Of a stretch of DNA of 64,000 bases, positions 47,073 through 57,300 are shown piece after piece (the stretch's first letter is position 1; each line of letters begins with the position of its first letter). A model generated the notes under the pieces. That model saw only the letters and a list, made by a program, of their open reading frames with translations. It had not been told where the DNA came from and ran no database searches. The stretch comes from Acestrorhynchus altus. Taxonomy: Eukaryota > Chordata > Actinopteri > Characiformes > Acestrorhynchidae. Location of the stretch: NCBI GenBank assembly GCA_034509495.1, contig CM067521.1, forward strand, positions 15,412,991 to 15,476,990, written 5' to 3'. Both the position numbers and the translations under genes were made by a program.

Positions 47073-49848
47073 GTGTTCTCAGGCCATCCGGATATAAAGG
47101 GGGGCTTTGTTTGTGTACATTGACAAAGTTGTGGTCTTATGTGCTACTCATACTCTCTGGCCATGTGTTTCACATTTAGTTGAATTATTGAAGGCCTCAC
47201 ACTCAACGTAAGGTACTGTGCTGCTTGAACATAAATATCCATCTGATAGTCCAGTGACCAGTCAACTGTGCTCCAGTCATGTGACTGTATTCAGTTACAG
47301 TGTCCGGGCTTACAAGTGCCAATAGTTTTATGGAATAGTGGGACACTTCCCAACACATTTTAGTTTCTGCCAAACAATTTGCACACAATTTAGCAGTCTA
47401 CGGGCTAGTGTGCTGGTACTATGGTCTACAGGTTTGAATCCTGAGTCATGCTGCTTGCCATTGGTATTCATAGTCTGAGAGAGCAGAATTGGCCATGCTC
47501 CCCTCACCCAGTGCGATGCTGGCTGGCACATAGGTCTGGTAGCCATTGTATCGGAGGTGCAGACTTGGGGCTTTGCTCTGAGCGGCCCAGTAATGATGCA
47601 ATGGTGGTAGTTCGAAAAGAAGCAGTGGCTGGCTTTGCATGTGTCGGAGGAAGCTTGTGCTTGTCTTCACCCTCGTAGTGTTCGGAGCATCATATGGGTT
47701 GCAGAGTTGAGAAATTGGCACTGGAAATTTTTTTTAGAATAAAAAAGCCATCTACACATTTCCAGACCCAAAGTTGGGTTAATTGAAGCTGGTTTAAGGG
47801 GCAAGTTAACAGCCATTAAAACGGACTGTTCTACACTCACTGTCCATTTTTATCAGCTTATCATACAGGAAAACTTTATAGTTCATAAAGTATAGCAAAT
47901 ACAGACTGTAGTCCATTTTGTTCTCTGCATACTTTGTTGGCCTCCTTTCACCTGACCAACACAAACTGTGAAGAAACAGATGAGCTTCTGTCTCTGACTT
48001 TATATTTACAAGGAGGCGAATCTAGGTAGGAGTGTCTACAGTGAGTGGACACTTTTTAAACACTTCAGCAGCACTGCCGTGTCTGATCCACTTGTACCAG
48101 CGCAACACACACTAACATGCCACCACCATGTTAGTATCACTGCAGTGCTGTAATTATAGAAATACAAAATGCTCCTGAGTTGTCATGCTGCTACTTTTAA
48201 TTGTAATGTTTACATGACAATTTGCACAGTAAAGACCTTTTGTCTTTTTTTTTCTTTATTTATTAAATTGCACATGGATGGTTACCTGTGTAGCTGGTGC
48301 TATAATAGGGTCATTTTTATATATTTTATAAAAGATTGATTTTTACAAAATAGTTCCCAGCCTTGGATCCAGTACCCCAGAAAACACATCTCTCCAAAGC
48401 ACACACCTCAAATGTTCTTGCCAACATTTGGCACTAGTTGTAATGACCACAGTGTTGTGTAGCTGAGGTCACTCCTTTCATTTATTTTTGCTTATGATAA
48501 CAGAATTGGTTTCATATACATTAATGTGTATAACTGTATATGATAAAATGTCATTAATGTATGTCCTTCACATATGTATGTACATCAAGTACTTTCCTCA
48601 ATCACAAGGTCTGTTGATCTGTATGTAGTGATAGCAGAAGCCATAGAGAAATGGAAAGAGGAAAAAGAGGCACGTTTAGCTGGGTGTGGAGGCGTCAAAG
48701 AGATGGAAGAGGAGGAGGAATACATATACGCTATCAAAGATGATGAGGTAATGGCACCGTTGCAAAACGACACCTCTGATATGTTATTGGTGGTCATTTC
48801 AGTTTGGTCACACTGGTCACCGGTGAATATTAATATATAATTGAAATATAATTTTTGGATTTAATTTGAATTCTGTTCTACTAGCACTCAGACGATGAGA
48901 TGAGAGAACAAATGGAGGGAGAAGATGGGTCACAAACATTCATTGCCCATGTACCTGTGCCTTCACAGAAAGAGGTATGTTTTGTTCTTTGTTACAGCAT
49001 TTTTCAGTTTACAGCTTTGTGATTCTCCAGCTTCTGGTCGTCTGCCATATAGGACTGGAATTGAATTGAACCCTGTGTCTTAAAATGTGGTGCAACATAC
49101 CTCATTCTGTATAAATACAATGTTGCACAAATAGTTGCACCCAGAAGGAATTTTTGAATTGTAATGCCATTGGGAAGGAAGATCAATGTTAACGGGAACA
49201 ATAAAGGATTACAATTTTAGATTGATATGGGTAATATTTCTGTAGCTACACATACAGAAGAAGTGTCTCACAGTATGGCGTCTGATATAACGCAACATGC
49301 CAGACGTCTGGCATGGAGTTGTAGAGGTTACTAATGGTGTCCTGCAATAATCTATACAGCTTGAGTATTCTCACTTAGTCGGGCCTCAATTGATACATTT
49401 TATTATGGACTTTTAGGGCAACATTCATACAAGTTTCCACATATACTACCTAAGTTAAAAAGTGAATAAGCATAGCTGTGCTGTATCATACAAATTGAGA
49501 TCTGTAAAATCTTTTGAACAGTTGGCTGTTTAATACATAAATTAATGTGTTAATGTAAATACTACAAAATCATGGATATTTGTACACCTTCTGCACTATG
49601 CTGAATATTTACTACTGAAATGAAGCCCTAATCACTTCAAGAGCTGTAAATAACATGTCTTAAATGTATGACCCTGCTTTCAGTTTGATCTTTTGGGGAG
49701 AGAGACTGTGCACTAAATTGATTTTATTGATTGGTCACAGATCGAAGAAGCCTTGGTCAGGAGAAAGAAGATGGAGTTGCTGCAGAAGTACGCCAGTGAA
49801 AGCCTGATGGCCCAAAGTGAAGAAGCGAAAACATTACTTGGCTTATAG
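41930..49848 (+). CDS. isy1: ISY1 splicing factor homolog
   Basis: ISY1 is a component of the activated spliceosome (the NTC/XAB2 group) and supports accurate splicing. Eleven coding exons: 41930-41932, 43628-43650, 43771-43822, 43927-43992, 44155-44197, 44739-44851, 45355-45472, 46020-46142, 48629-48747, 48885-48974, 49741-49848. Their sum is 858 nt, encoding 285 residues, the same length as human ISY1. Exon 1 supplies only the ATG. Recognisable segments in order: ARNAEKAMTALARFRQAQLE; RRPFLASECNELPKAEKWRR; IRDLNDEINKLLREKGHWEV; GPKMLDHEGKEVPGNRGYKY; then an acidic tract with EMEEEEEYIYA and the C-terminal EIEEALVRRKKMELLQKYA. The last residues are LLGL rather than human LLGY. The exon at 48629 needs the 'ctgtatgtag' acceptor. 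All splice sites are GT-AG and no frameshift was seen, so the gene appears functional. A candidate poly(A) signal is at 50323. Confidence 0.97.
42755..42828. repeat. (TA)n-rich, self-complementary tract
   Basis: TA dinucleotides with 'tataatatatat' interruptions in isy1 intron 1. Self-complementary. Confidence 0.9.
42865..43330. repeat. Interspersed repeat seen in many fish genomes
   Basis: Contains 'tgtcacaaagtagctttaca', 'aggaggaagaaaccttgaga' and 'attctcctctggtcgacacc', a phrase I recall from many fish genomes. Its class is uncertain. It lies in isy1 intron 1 and encodes nothing. Confidence 0.6.
44255..44645 (+). mobile_element. Tc1-like family T1, internally deleted
   Basis: Left part: 'gaacattaaaaccacttaca', 'gtggatatatttggcagcag'. 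Middle: 'tctgagccacaagaatcaaa', 'gacaactgggcaagagcatc'. Then a jump to the 3' block 'gttgccagatacaatagggc', 'gtccatgtcacgatgagtc'. It ends about 95 bases before isy1 exon 44739-44851. Confidence 0.72.
46143..46985. other. isy1 intron, first part, nothing recognised
   Basis: Start of the 2.5-kb intron between exons 46020-46142 and 48629-48747. A 92-codon frame at 46196-46474 has no family resemblance. Confidence 0.4.
46988..47070 (+). repeat. (CA)n microsatellite, about 41 units
   Basis: Pure CA tract, the longest dinucleotide repeat in the window, inside an isy1 intron. Confidence 0.97.
47385..47745 (+). mobile_element. tRNA-derived SINE, family S1, best copy
   Basis: A tRNA-like head with B-box-like 'ggtttgaatcctgagtcatg' is followed by 'gctgcttgccattggtattc', 'ttggccatgctcccctcacc', 'agccattgtatcggagg' and 'tgcttgtcttcaccctcgta', with an A-rich tail. 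Most complete of the four S1 copies. Confidence 0.78.
47815..48165 (-). mobile_element. Non-autonomous DNA transposon, family B, inverted copy
   Basis: Blocks 'ctgtagtccattttgttctc', 'ggcctcctttcacctgacc' and 'cactaacatgccaccaccat' match the 23875-24250 element or its complement, with rearrangement. In an isy1 intron. Confidence 0.6.
49110..49390 (-). mobile_element. Tc1-like family T2 fragment
   Basis: Minus-strand copy of the family T2 3' end: 'acaaatagttgcacccagaa' and 'caacatgccagacgtctggc' also occur near 58820 and 58970. Non-coding. In the last isy1 intron. Confidence 0.6.
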
Positions 49849-50328
49849 TGTCCAGTCATTACAGTGAACATTGTTGGTATTTCCCAGTCTGAGATGTCAA
49901 GCAGGCCTTAAACTGCCTTTGGAGTCCATTGAATTGTTACTTCTGCAGGGAATGAGGGGTGACTATATGGAATGGAATTCTATATAACTGACCTATCTAA
50001 GCTCTGCCCATAAATGAGTTTTTACATAGCAGCTGTGGTTGCTATGTAAATTGGTTGTAATTGGACAAGCTTTACAGATGATCCTGTTCAATCTAATTAA
50101 GTTTTTTTTGGGTGGAGTTTTGGTAAAAAATATGTAAATACAAAAAGAATTTCTCCCTTCCAATTATATTTGTTTAGACCAAGTGTGAAAATGTGAATTT
50201 GTGAATCTGTATTATTGAGACTGTATTGACAGAGCTTGTCTAGTTAGTCCATCTTCCAGATTTTTAAGCTTAACTAGGCTTAATACATCTCAGTTGTGTG
50301 ACCCTTTGCACACATCCAAAATAATAAA
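49849..50328 (+). other. isy1: isy1 3' UTR with candidate polyadenylation signal
   Basis: About 480 bases to an AATAAA at 50323-50328. The extent is inferred from that signal alone. Confidence 0.5.
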
Positions 50329-50569
50329 TGACGCACACTGAATATAAGTATTGTGATAAAGAACTGAAAATATGCTAACATTTTTGATAAGGAGGTTCTG
50401 TAAAGCTTGACCAGCTTAACAACAGTTGCTATGCAGTAGTTGGTGGATAAGACAATGGGATTTAATAACCTCTACCACTCTTAACACTGCTCTTGCAATA
50501 TTATGGTAATATGGCATCCAAACGATTACATTGTCATTATTTTAGTTTCATATTATCACATCATACAGT

Positions 50570-50850
50570 CTAATCCAAAATTTTGGGCACCCCTGGTCAT
50601 ATTGTGCTGTTAAAGTGTAAATACCTTCTCACACTTTACAGAGACTCACTTCTGTACATTCTAAAGTGCATTTTTATTTACTTAAAATATTAAATGTGTG
50701 TGCAAATGTATTTTTCTAATACATGAAGTTAATTTTATAAATAAATAAAAATTGTCTAAAATGTTCCAAAAAGTTTTATGTTAAAATCCAAAAATGGGTA
50801 ATTTGACCCTGGGGTGCACAAATTTTGCATAACACAATGTTCACAGTGAC
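50570..50850. mobile_element. MITE, family D-related
   Basis: The ends 'cagtctaatccaaaattttg', then 'ggcacccctgg', and 'ctggggtgcacaaattttgc' are opposed near-complements enclosing about 240 AT-rich bases. Same type as 32765-33003. Confidence 0.65.
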
Positions 50851-50929
50851 TGTAACTATAATTGGTGTATATTGTAATGACTTGTTACAGGCAGTTATGG
50901 CTTGTGAAAGAGGTTTCAGATATCTACAC

Positions 50930-51080
50930 TACATAAAGGTACTCCCAAGGGTTCTTTAATCAGTGCCATAGATGAACCACGTTTAGTTCCTTAAAGAACC
51001 ACTTCAGTTATGGAAGTGTGAAGAACCTTGTTCATTATGGAACCTAAGGTTTCCAAACGGAGCACCTTTATGTTTGAGAA
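50930..51080. repeat. Short AGAACC-type MITE
   Basis: 'aaggtactcccaagggttct', 'ccttaaagaaccactt' and 'gtgaagaaccttgttcatta' in about 150 bases. Confidence 0.5.
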
Positions 51081-51757
51081 CATTGTTATTAATGTGTTTA
51101 TTTTAGATAATTTAGGATTTGAATGTGGACCCACTGTGAGTTGACCAGCCTACAGATCTTTGTAAATATGTTTGTACTTTGCTCTCAGTAAAGAATTTTC
51201 TAGAAAAAGAAAATATTTTTTGTTCATTATTCATTTACCTAAAGTAGTGCATGCGTATGTGATTGAGACAACAATTTGCCTTGATTTGAAGCATCTTGGT
51301 TCATGTGACCACCATTCCTAGAGTAAACCATGATCACACTCGCAAGACCGAATCTAATTTCTTCATTCACTTACCAGAGTTTTCTTTTTAAAGCCTTCTT
51401 GTGTGTAATTCAGACACTTATTAAAGTGTTTTGTGTGGCTCAGGCATTGGATGTAACATGAATTTTTAATATTTTAAGTGATACTGAGTATAACTGTTAA
51501 ACTATATGAATGAGAGTTAAAAATAAACCTGAATTATCTTTTTGAGAGGAACCAGGTGTGGCGATCAAACTGCTGCTGTTGACATTAGTCAGTGATGTAT
51601 ATACAGTATATTTCATTTTATGGTTATGTTATTTGAGAACATATTACTCATTTTGTATAAGCTAGTTGGGATCAAACGATTTGAAGTGGCAAATCTTTGG
51701 ATGTTCTAACATTCTCTTAAAACTCACTTGTTTAAAATAGCCTATTCTTAGTCAAGT

Positions 51758-52030
51758 AAATTCAAGGCTTTTTATTGTCATTACATCTGTGTACAGGTAC
51801 ACAGTGCAATGAAATTATGATCCTCCGGAACCAAGGTGCCACATGGAGCAGCAATACAGTATGACAACATAAAGTGCAAACACTACAATAAATACAATCA
51901 ATACAGCAAACGAGACAGTTTAACAGACAGGACAGGACAGTACAGTACTGAGCGGTACAATGAAGTGAAATGTTTGTGGTGAGAATAAGGTGCAAGAGAT
52001 ATGCAACATACTGTAACGTAGATGTACATG
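51758..52030. repeat. Retroelement-tail-like interspersed repeat
   Basis: 'ctttttattgtcattacatc' and 'gtgcaatgaaattatgatc' followed by 'gtgcaaacactacaataaat' recall a LINE/SINE 3' segment widespread in fish. No frame. Confidence 0.5.
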
Positions 52031-52150
52031 ATAACAGCAGCAGGAGTCATTTGCTCCCTGTTGAATTTTATGTACATTTCTGTCCTGTTTATATATCTGT
52101 CTTGTTTATTTTGTTTTCTTCATATTTTGTACAGTGTCCCTGAGTGTCGA

Positions 52151-52215
52151 TATAATAATAATAATAATAATTATTATTATTATTATTAATAATAATAATA
52201 ATAATAATAATAAAA
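52151..52215. repeat. (ATA)n(TTA)n(ATA)n self-complementary trinucleotide tract
   Basis: Three blocks of about 20 bases: ATA repeats, then TTA repeats, then ATA repeats. Adjacent blocks are complementary, so the strand can fold into a hairpin or cruciform. Confidence 0.9.
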
Positions 52216-52377
52216 GTAATAGTAATGATAATAACAACAATAATAATATTCATAATTGTGTTCTAACACAATACAGGTAGTGCATCGAGCCCTGGCTACC
52301 AGACCATACTTTCAGTTCCTTGGCCACAAATGGCATAAGTTACATATTTGTTTTATAGCAGTTAATCCTTTACAGTT

Positions 52378-52690
52378 ACACACTGGTCAGCCATAACATT
52401 AAAACTACCCATCTAGTACTGTTTAGGCCTTGTGCTACCAAAACATTTTGTGTTCGACTGCATTCTGGAAACATGCAAAACCTATGATGTTTGAAGATGT
52501 TCTGACTCAGTAACTTAGCCATCACAATATGGTTCTTGTAAAAGTTACTTAGATCCTTGGACTTACCCACCACTACTGTTCGCTTTCTGCCTAATATATA
52601 CACCAATTGACAACTGCCATTGGAACCTGTAGGTACCTGGTTAGTAAATTAGAACATCTACAAAAGTGTATTTCAAACAGAACACCTAGT
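52378..52690 (-). mobile_element. Tc1-like family T1, short deleted copy
   Basis: Starts 'acactggtcagccataacat'; on the minus strand the other end reads 'gtgtatatattaggcagaaa', then 'gatggctaagttactgagtc'. The transposase region is deleted between the two ends. Confidence 0.7.
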
Positions 52691-52984
52691 TAGCACAGAT
52701 CTATTTGAACATAATCTATGTCCTTGTTTAAACAGGTTTTCCTGTTCTTTAGTGTGGGTTAGTTTTGATGGTTTAGCTGGTCTACAAGTATTATCCACCT
52801 GACCAATCTAAACAACCAGGAAGACAAAGCTTCACCAGCATGATCAGCAACACCATGCATGAGCAAAATCAAACGCATCAAGTCAACCACCTTGTTTAAA
52901 AGCAGGTTTTTTTTGTCTGGATGACCAGTTTTCATTGCCCAACAAAGACTATTTAAATCATCTGAAACCAGCTACCTGCAAAAG

Positions 52985-53260
52985 CTATTTTCTGAAACAC
53001 TTGGCCCACATGTTCATGTGGGGCTCACATGGGTGGAATATGGATTAGGTGGGTTCCAGGGCGGGCATAGGCTCGGAATGGGTTTGTGTATGTGTATGTG
53101 TTGTTACTGGACCCCAGCTGGGCCCCATCTTTACAGCCCACCTTTTATCTCATTGTACAGGTGTGAAGTGACAATAAAGGCTTTCTTTTCAACTCTCAAA
53201 GGGTCCCATCTAGATTTTTCCATATCTAACCCAGATGGGGCCCAGGTTTAACCAGTCCTT
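52985..53260. repeat. Interspersed repeat with 'gggcccacatggg'-type ends
   Basis: 'cttggcccacatgttcatgt', 'gggctcacatgggtggaata' and 'accccagctgggccccatct', then 'aacccagatggggcccaggt'. It resembles fish repeats in which such phrases alternate. Class uncertain; encodes nothing. Confidence 0.4.
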
Positions 53261-53723
53261 GTCACTATATAACAGTTATTACGCTGCTATACATGATATC
53301 CAACAGTTCAAAACCCACAACAACCAAATGAAGTTTATTTTGGCGGAACGACAGTTCAATTTGCTATTCCTGCTATCCTTAACAGCCAAATACAGTTTAT
53401 TTAGGGGCAATTAGTCGAAAATTTTACAATATCACATTTACAGATGGTGTTAAGATAGTTTAATAGAAAGAAAACAAAACAAACTAAATAACACGCTGAA
53501 AAGGTTTGTAATGATCAGGCTTTTGGTTAAAATCCATCAGATTTGGTTAAAATGGGTTAATTAACTTCATTTAACTTTATAAATACTGTATATTAATACA
53601 GATTCCCGTCATTACCACCCAACACTAGATAGTCAGCTGTCTACTGAGGGTACGTAACCGTGAAATGAGACGCAGCCTTTTGTTTACCACGCTCCTTCTT
53701 CCCATCCCCCAACACGCGGCGCC

Positions 53724-53846
53724 AATCCAGATCCAGGAGAAAATCCGCTCCGACCGCCTGAGAGGCTCTGCTGCGGATCAGCTGAACACGCAGCGCACTG
53801 CAGTCGGTACGAAAACCCGGAGCGGATATTCTCCTGGATCCGGATT
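53724..53846. repeat. 29-base inverted repeat near the hdhd5 promoter
   Basis: The left arm 53724-53752 and the reverse complement of the right arm 53818-53846 match at 27 of 29 bases (both contain 'gatccaggaga' and 'atccgctccg'). The spacer is 65 bases. It could be a small foldback transposon or a structural element. It lies 265 bases upstream of the hdhd5 ATG. Confidence 0.85.
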
Positions 53847-53899
53847 TTCACGTCTACCCTAAAACCCCGACTTCCAACCCCAGTGTAACACCTTTTCCC

Positions 53900-54110
53900 G
53901 CGTCTGTCCATTTTACTTCGGCTCCTATTTAAGGTCGACTCGTTTAACGTGGCACAAATCCATCATCTCGAAGGCCCCCTCGCCCCGCCTGTGCCCGGGG
54001 AGAGAGTGCCCGTTCCTCCCCCCCGTGTCGTCACATCGCTCGCCTACAAAACACTGCATGGAGAAGCGGCGGTCGTCTCCGGCGCTGGCAGGCGGCGACT
54101 CGCGAGCGAA
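53900..54110 (+). promoter_or_regulatory. hdhd5: hdhd5 CpG-rich promoter and 5' UTR
   Basis: GC-rich, CpG-dense stretch ('ccccctcgccccgcctgtgc', 'gagaagcggcggtcgtctcc') without a TATA box, leading into exon 1. The start site cannot be placed exactly. Confidence 0.6.
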
Positions 54111-57100
54111 ATGAAAGCCTGGGCTTTGCTTTTCAGGTCGGCCGGCAGCCTGGTTGGCCGGGCGGCCCGAGTGGGAGGCGGTGCAGTGCCGCGGAGAGGA
54201 ACAGCTGCCTGCTCGTCATCAGCCAGCGGCCAGGTAGAGTCCTCTGCGCTTCTTCCAGCGTTACTCCAGCGCGGCGCAGCCCGAGTTACAGCGGCGCCGG
54301 CGCTCATCAGTCACTGCTGATCCTCAGGGAAAAACACAGCAGTGCAAGAGTGTGTTTCAGTTTCAGACCAGAGCAGCTCAGCATTTGGACTGAAAGTGAC
54401 ATTCACACAAGGCGGATGTGAAAGGGCTGTTTGTTGCTGCATCATTACACACAAGTTGTTTTTCTCAGGGCTGCTGTTGACCAGGTTCTAGATATGTGTG
54501 GATGCATAATGAGGTCATTATAGCATCTTGATCTGCATTGTTAAAATTAGGTACTGATTTAAATGATTGCATTTCAGGAATGTTTAATTTATATTTGATT
54601 ATACATTGTGTGTGTATTTATTGTTATTATTATTTATTATTATATATTGTTTATAATATTTAAAAAAATATTAGGATGTAAATAAGGTTGAGGCAATATC
54701 GTTTATATTGAGTTTTTAAGTAGCGTTCTGTTTCAACCTTGCAGAAACATTTTTTCTGCTCTCTCGCTCTGCTCTGCCCATCCCTGCTCTCGGCTCTTCC
54801 TCTACTCTGCTCCCCTCCATCCGACCCACGCTCTCATACACACATCATCTAGAGGCATAAGACAGCGTTCTGGCATATGAAGACAACTTCATATGAAGAA
54901 GAAATGAAGATCAAATGTCAATGTTTTGAAGAGAGAGTTTATTAGGCGAACAGTTAAAAGGTTCTAGTAACCTATTGGGCCATGTCACGATTGGGAGCAG
55001 GAGGCGGATGTAAACACAGGTAAAGACATTTATAAATGTAAACACATTTATTAACAAAAAACAAAACACAAAGTAAAAGAACAAGGCAATAGTGAGCCAA
55101 AACAACACACCACACACACCTGAAGCAGATAACGAGTGGGCAGGACTACAAAGGAGACACGGAAGGCAAAACAAGACCGGAAAACAGAGGCAGACGAGGA
55201 AACCAGACAAGAGCATGATGAGCCACCTCTAGCCTGGATACAAGATGAGATTGGACATGGATGCATATAGGTTCCATCTGGCATCCTGCGATACATTTCC
55301 CCGCAGATGTTGCAGCTGGGTGGGTTGATCCTGCACACAAATAGGTTGCCGAAGCTGGCGTCCGAGCTGGTCCCATAAGTGCTTGATTGGCAAGGATTGG
55401 CAGGCCAAGGATCTGGCAATCTGGCAGACACAGACAGGGTGACCAAGGCTCATACCAGTAGTTGGTGCAGTGTAATGCTCCACAGCAAAGGCAGGATTGA
55501 AGTGCTTACTATGAGGCCTACATACTCAAAACTGACTGTCATCAGATCCCACACAGAACCTGAATTAATTGCTAAAGAAGATACAGTGGTCCTGTTTGGC
55601 ATGTGTGCATTCCGTCATGTAACCACTGCTCCCAACACCTCCTAACAGCTAGGTCAGAGCAGCTTTGATGGTGGGCAGTTCATTGAAAGGACCATCCTTC
55701 ATTTCTCAACCCAGTGATGCCAGTGTGATATGTTTATATGGGTGCTTTTTTGTCAGTGATTGTAACATTAATGGTCCGATTCCATTGGTACTTCTTAAGA
55801 TGTGTACATATTAGGCAGTAAGTGAACAGTCAGTTCTTGAAGTGTAAGAATCTGAGACATTTTGATAAGAACCAAACTGATGTCTAGAGCATGGAGATTG
55901 GGTTAGAGGATTTACAAAGGCAGGTTTTGTGGGGGGTTCCCAGTAAGCATTGGTTAGTACCTACAAAAAATGCTCAAAGGAAGAGCAATTGAACCAGTGA
56001 AGACGGGGTCTTAGGGTTAGGACTAAATAGATCCTCAAACCGTAATACAGTTTGTACTGAACACTTGAGAGAAGGTGGATTATTGCTTAGTTTGTCTTAC
56101 ATCACAGCCTTATTTAAACTTTCTATTGGCGCAGTCCGCAAAGCTCATCACCCTTCTTTATGTCCTTTATCTCTTTAAACAGTTTGAGCCAGGCTTCGGC
56201 TTACTGTTCGACATTGATGGGGTCTTGGTCCGGGGCAGGACCCCCATCCCAGCTGCTAAGAAAGCTTTTCAAAAGCTGGTGGACTCCAAAGGCCAGTTTG
56301 TTGTTCCTGTTGTCTTTGTCACAAACGCTGGGAACTGTCTGCGACAGAAGAAAGCAGATCAGCTGTCTCATATACTTGGGATTCCAGTGAGTTTTGTTTT
56401 CACACAGGCTTGAGCTTCATGTGTCAGAACGAAATTTAGTATTTCCTATAGAGTTAGGAGACTTCAATTGACTGAAAAATGACTCATAGTTATCTCAGTC
56501 TTGCATGTTATGCTAGCTTTTCTTGTGGCTTTTCTATAAGTATTCTATATTGGTTATAATATGGTTATTGAATTATTATGTGAATGTAATTATGAAACTG
56601 GAGAATGGAACATGTGAGCCTACATACAGGGTTAATATTCACTCATGTTCAAAATAACTGCTTCAAATGGTTGAGCGACCGTAGGAGAACTTTGGGTTCA
56701 GTAAAGAACCATGTTGGTGATAGATATAAGATGTGTGAAGAACCTCACTTGATGCAGAGGTTATTTACCAGTTCATATATTCACATTCACACATCTTACT
56801 AACATGGTTCATCATGGAACCAAAAGCAGTTCTTCTAGGGTAGAATTGTGGAACCGTGAGCCGGAGTCCAGCACAGTTTGCTAATTTGCCTGCTCAAGCA
56901 GACCAAGTTCACCAGGTAATTAACAGGTGAGATGAATCAGGTGTACTTGGATGGCATAAGCACACAATTGTGCAGTAATCTGGCCCTCCAGGACTTGTTT
57001 AGTTGCTTTGTTCGAAGAACTTTTTGAACCGCCATGGCTTGAAATAGTGTAGATCAGGAATAGGCAATCCTAGAGTGCCAGATTCCTACACATTTGTGCT

Positions 57101-57219
57101 CTTCCTGCTCAAGCACACCTGCATCAAATCACTAGTTAATTGCCAGGTGGCGTAGGTGTGAGAGAAGGGAAACTGTGCAGGAAGCTGGCATTGCAGAACC
57201 TGGATTGCCTACCACTGGT

Positions 57220-57300
<81 letters not shown>

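Noticed and set aside
46787..47179. 130-codon ORF with a threonine/histidine run
   Set aside because: Produced by the (CA)n microsatellite inside an isy1 intron.
55051..55446. Overlapping cysteine-rich minus-strand ORFs
   Set aside because: They lie largely over the family C repeat in hdhd5 intron 1; no recognisable domain and no conserved splice context.
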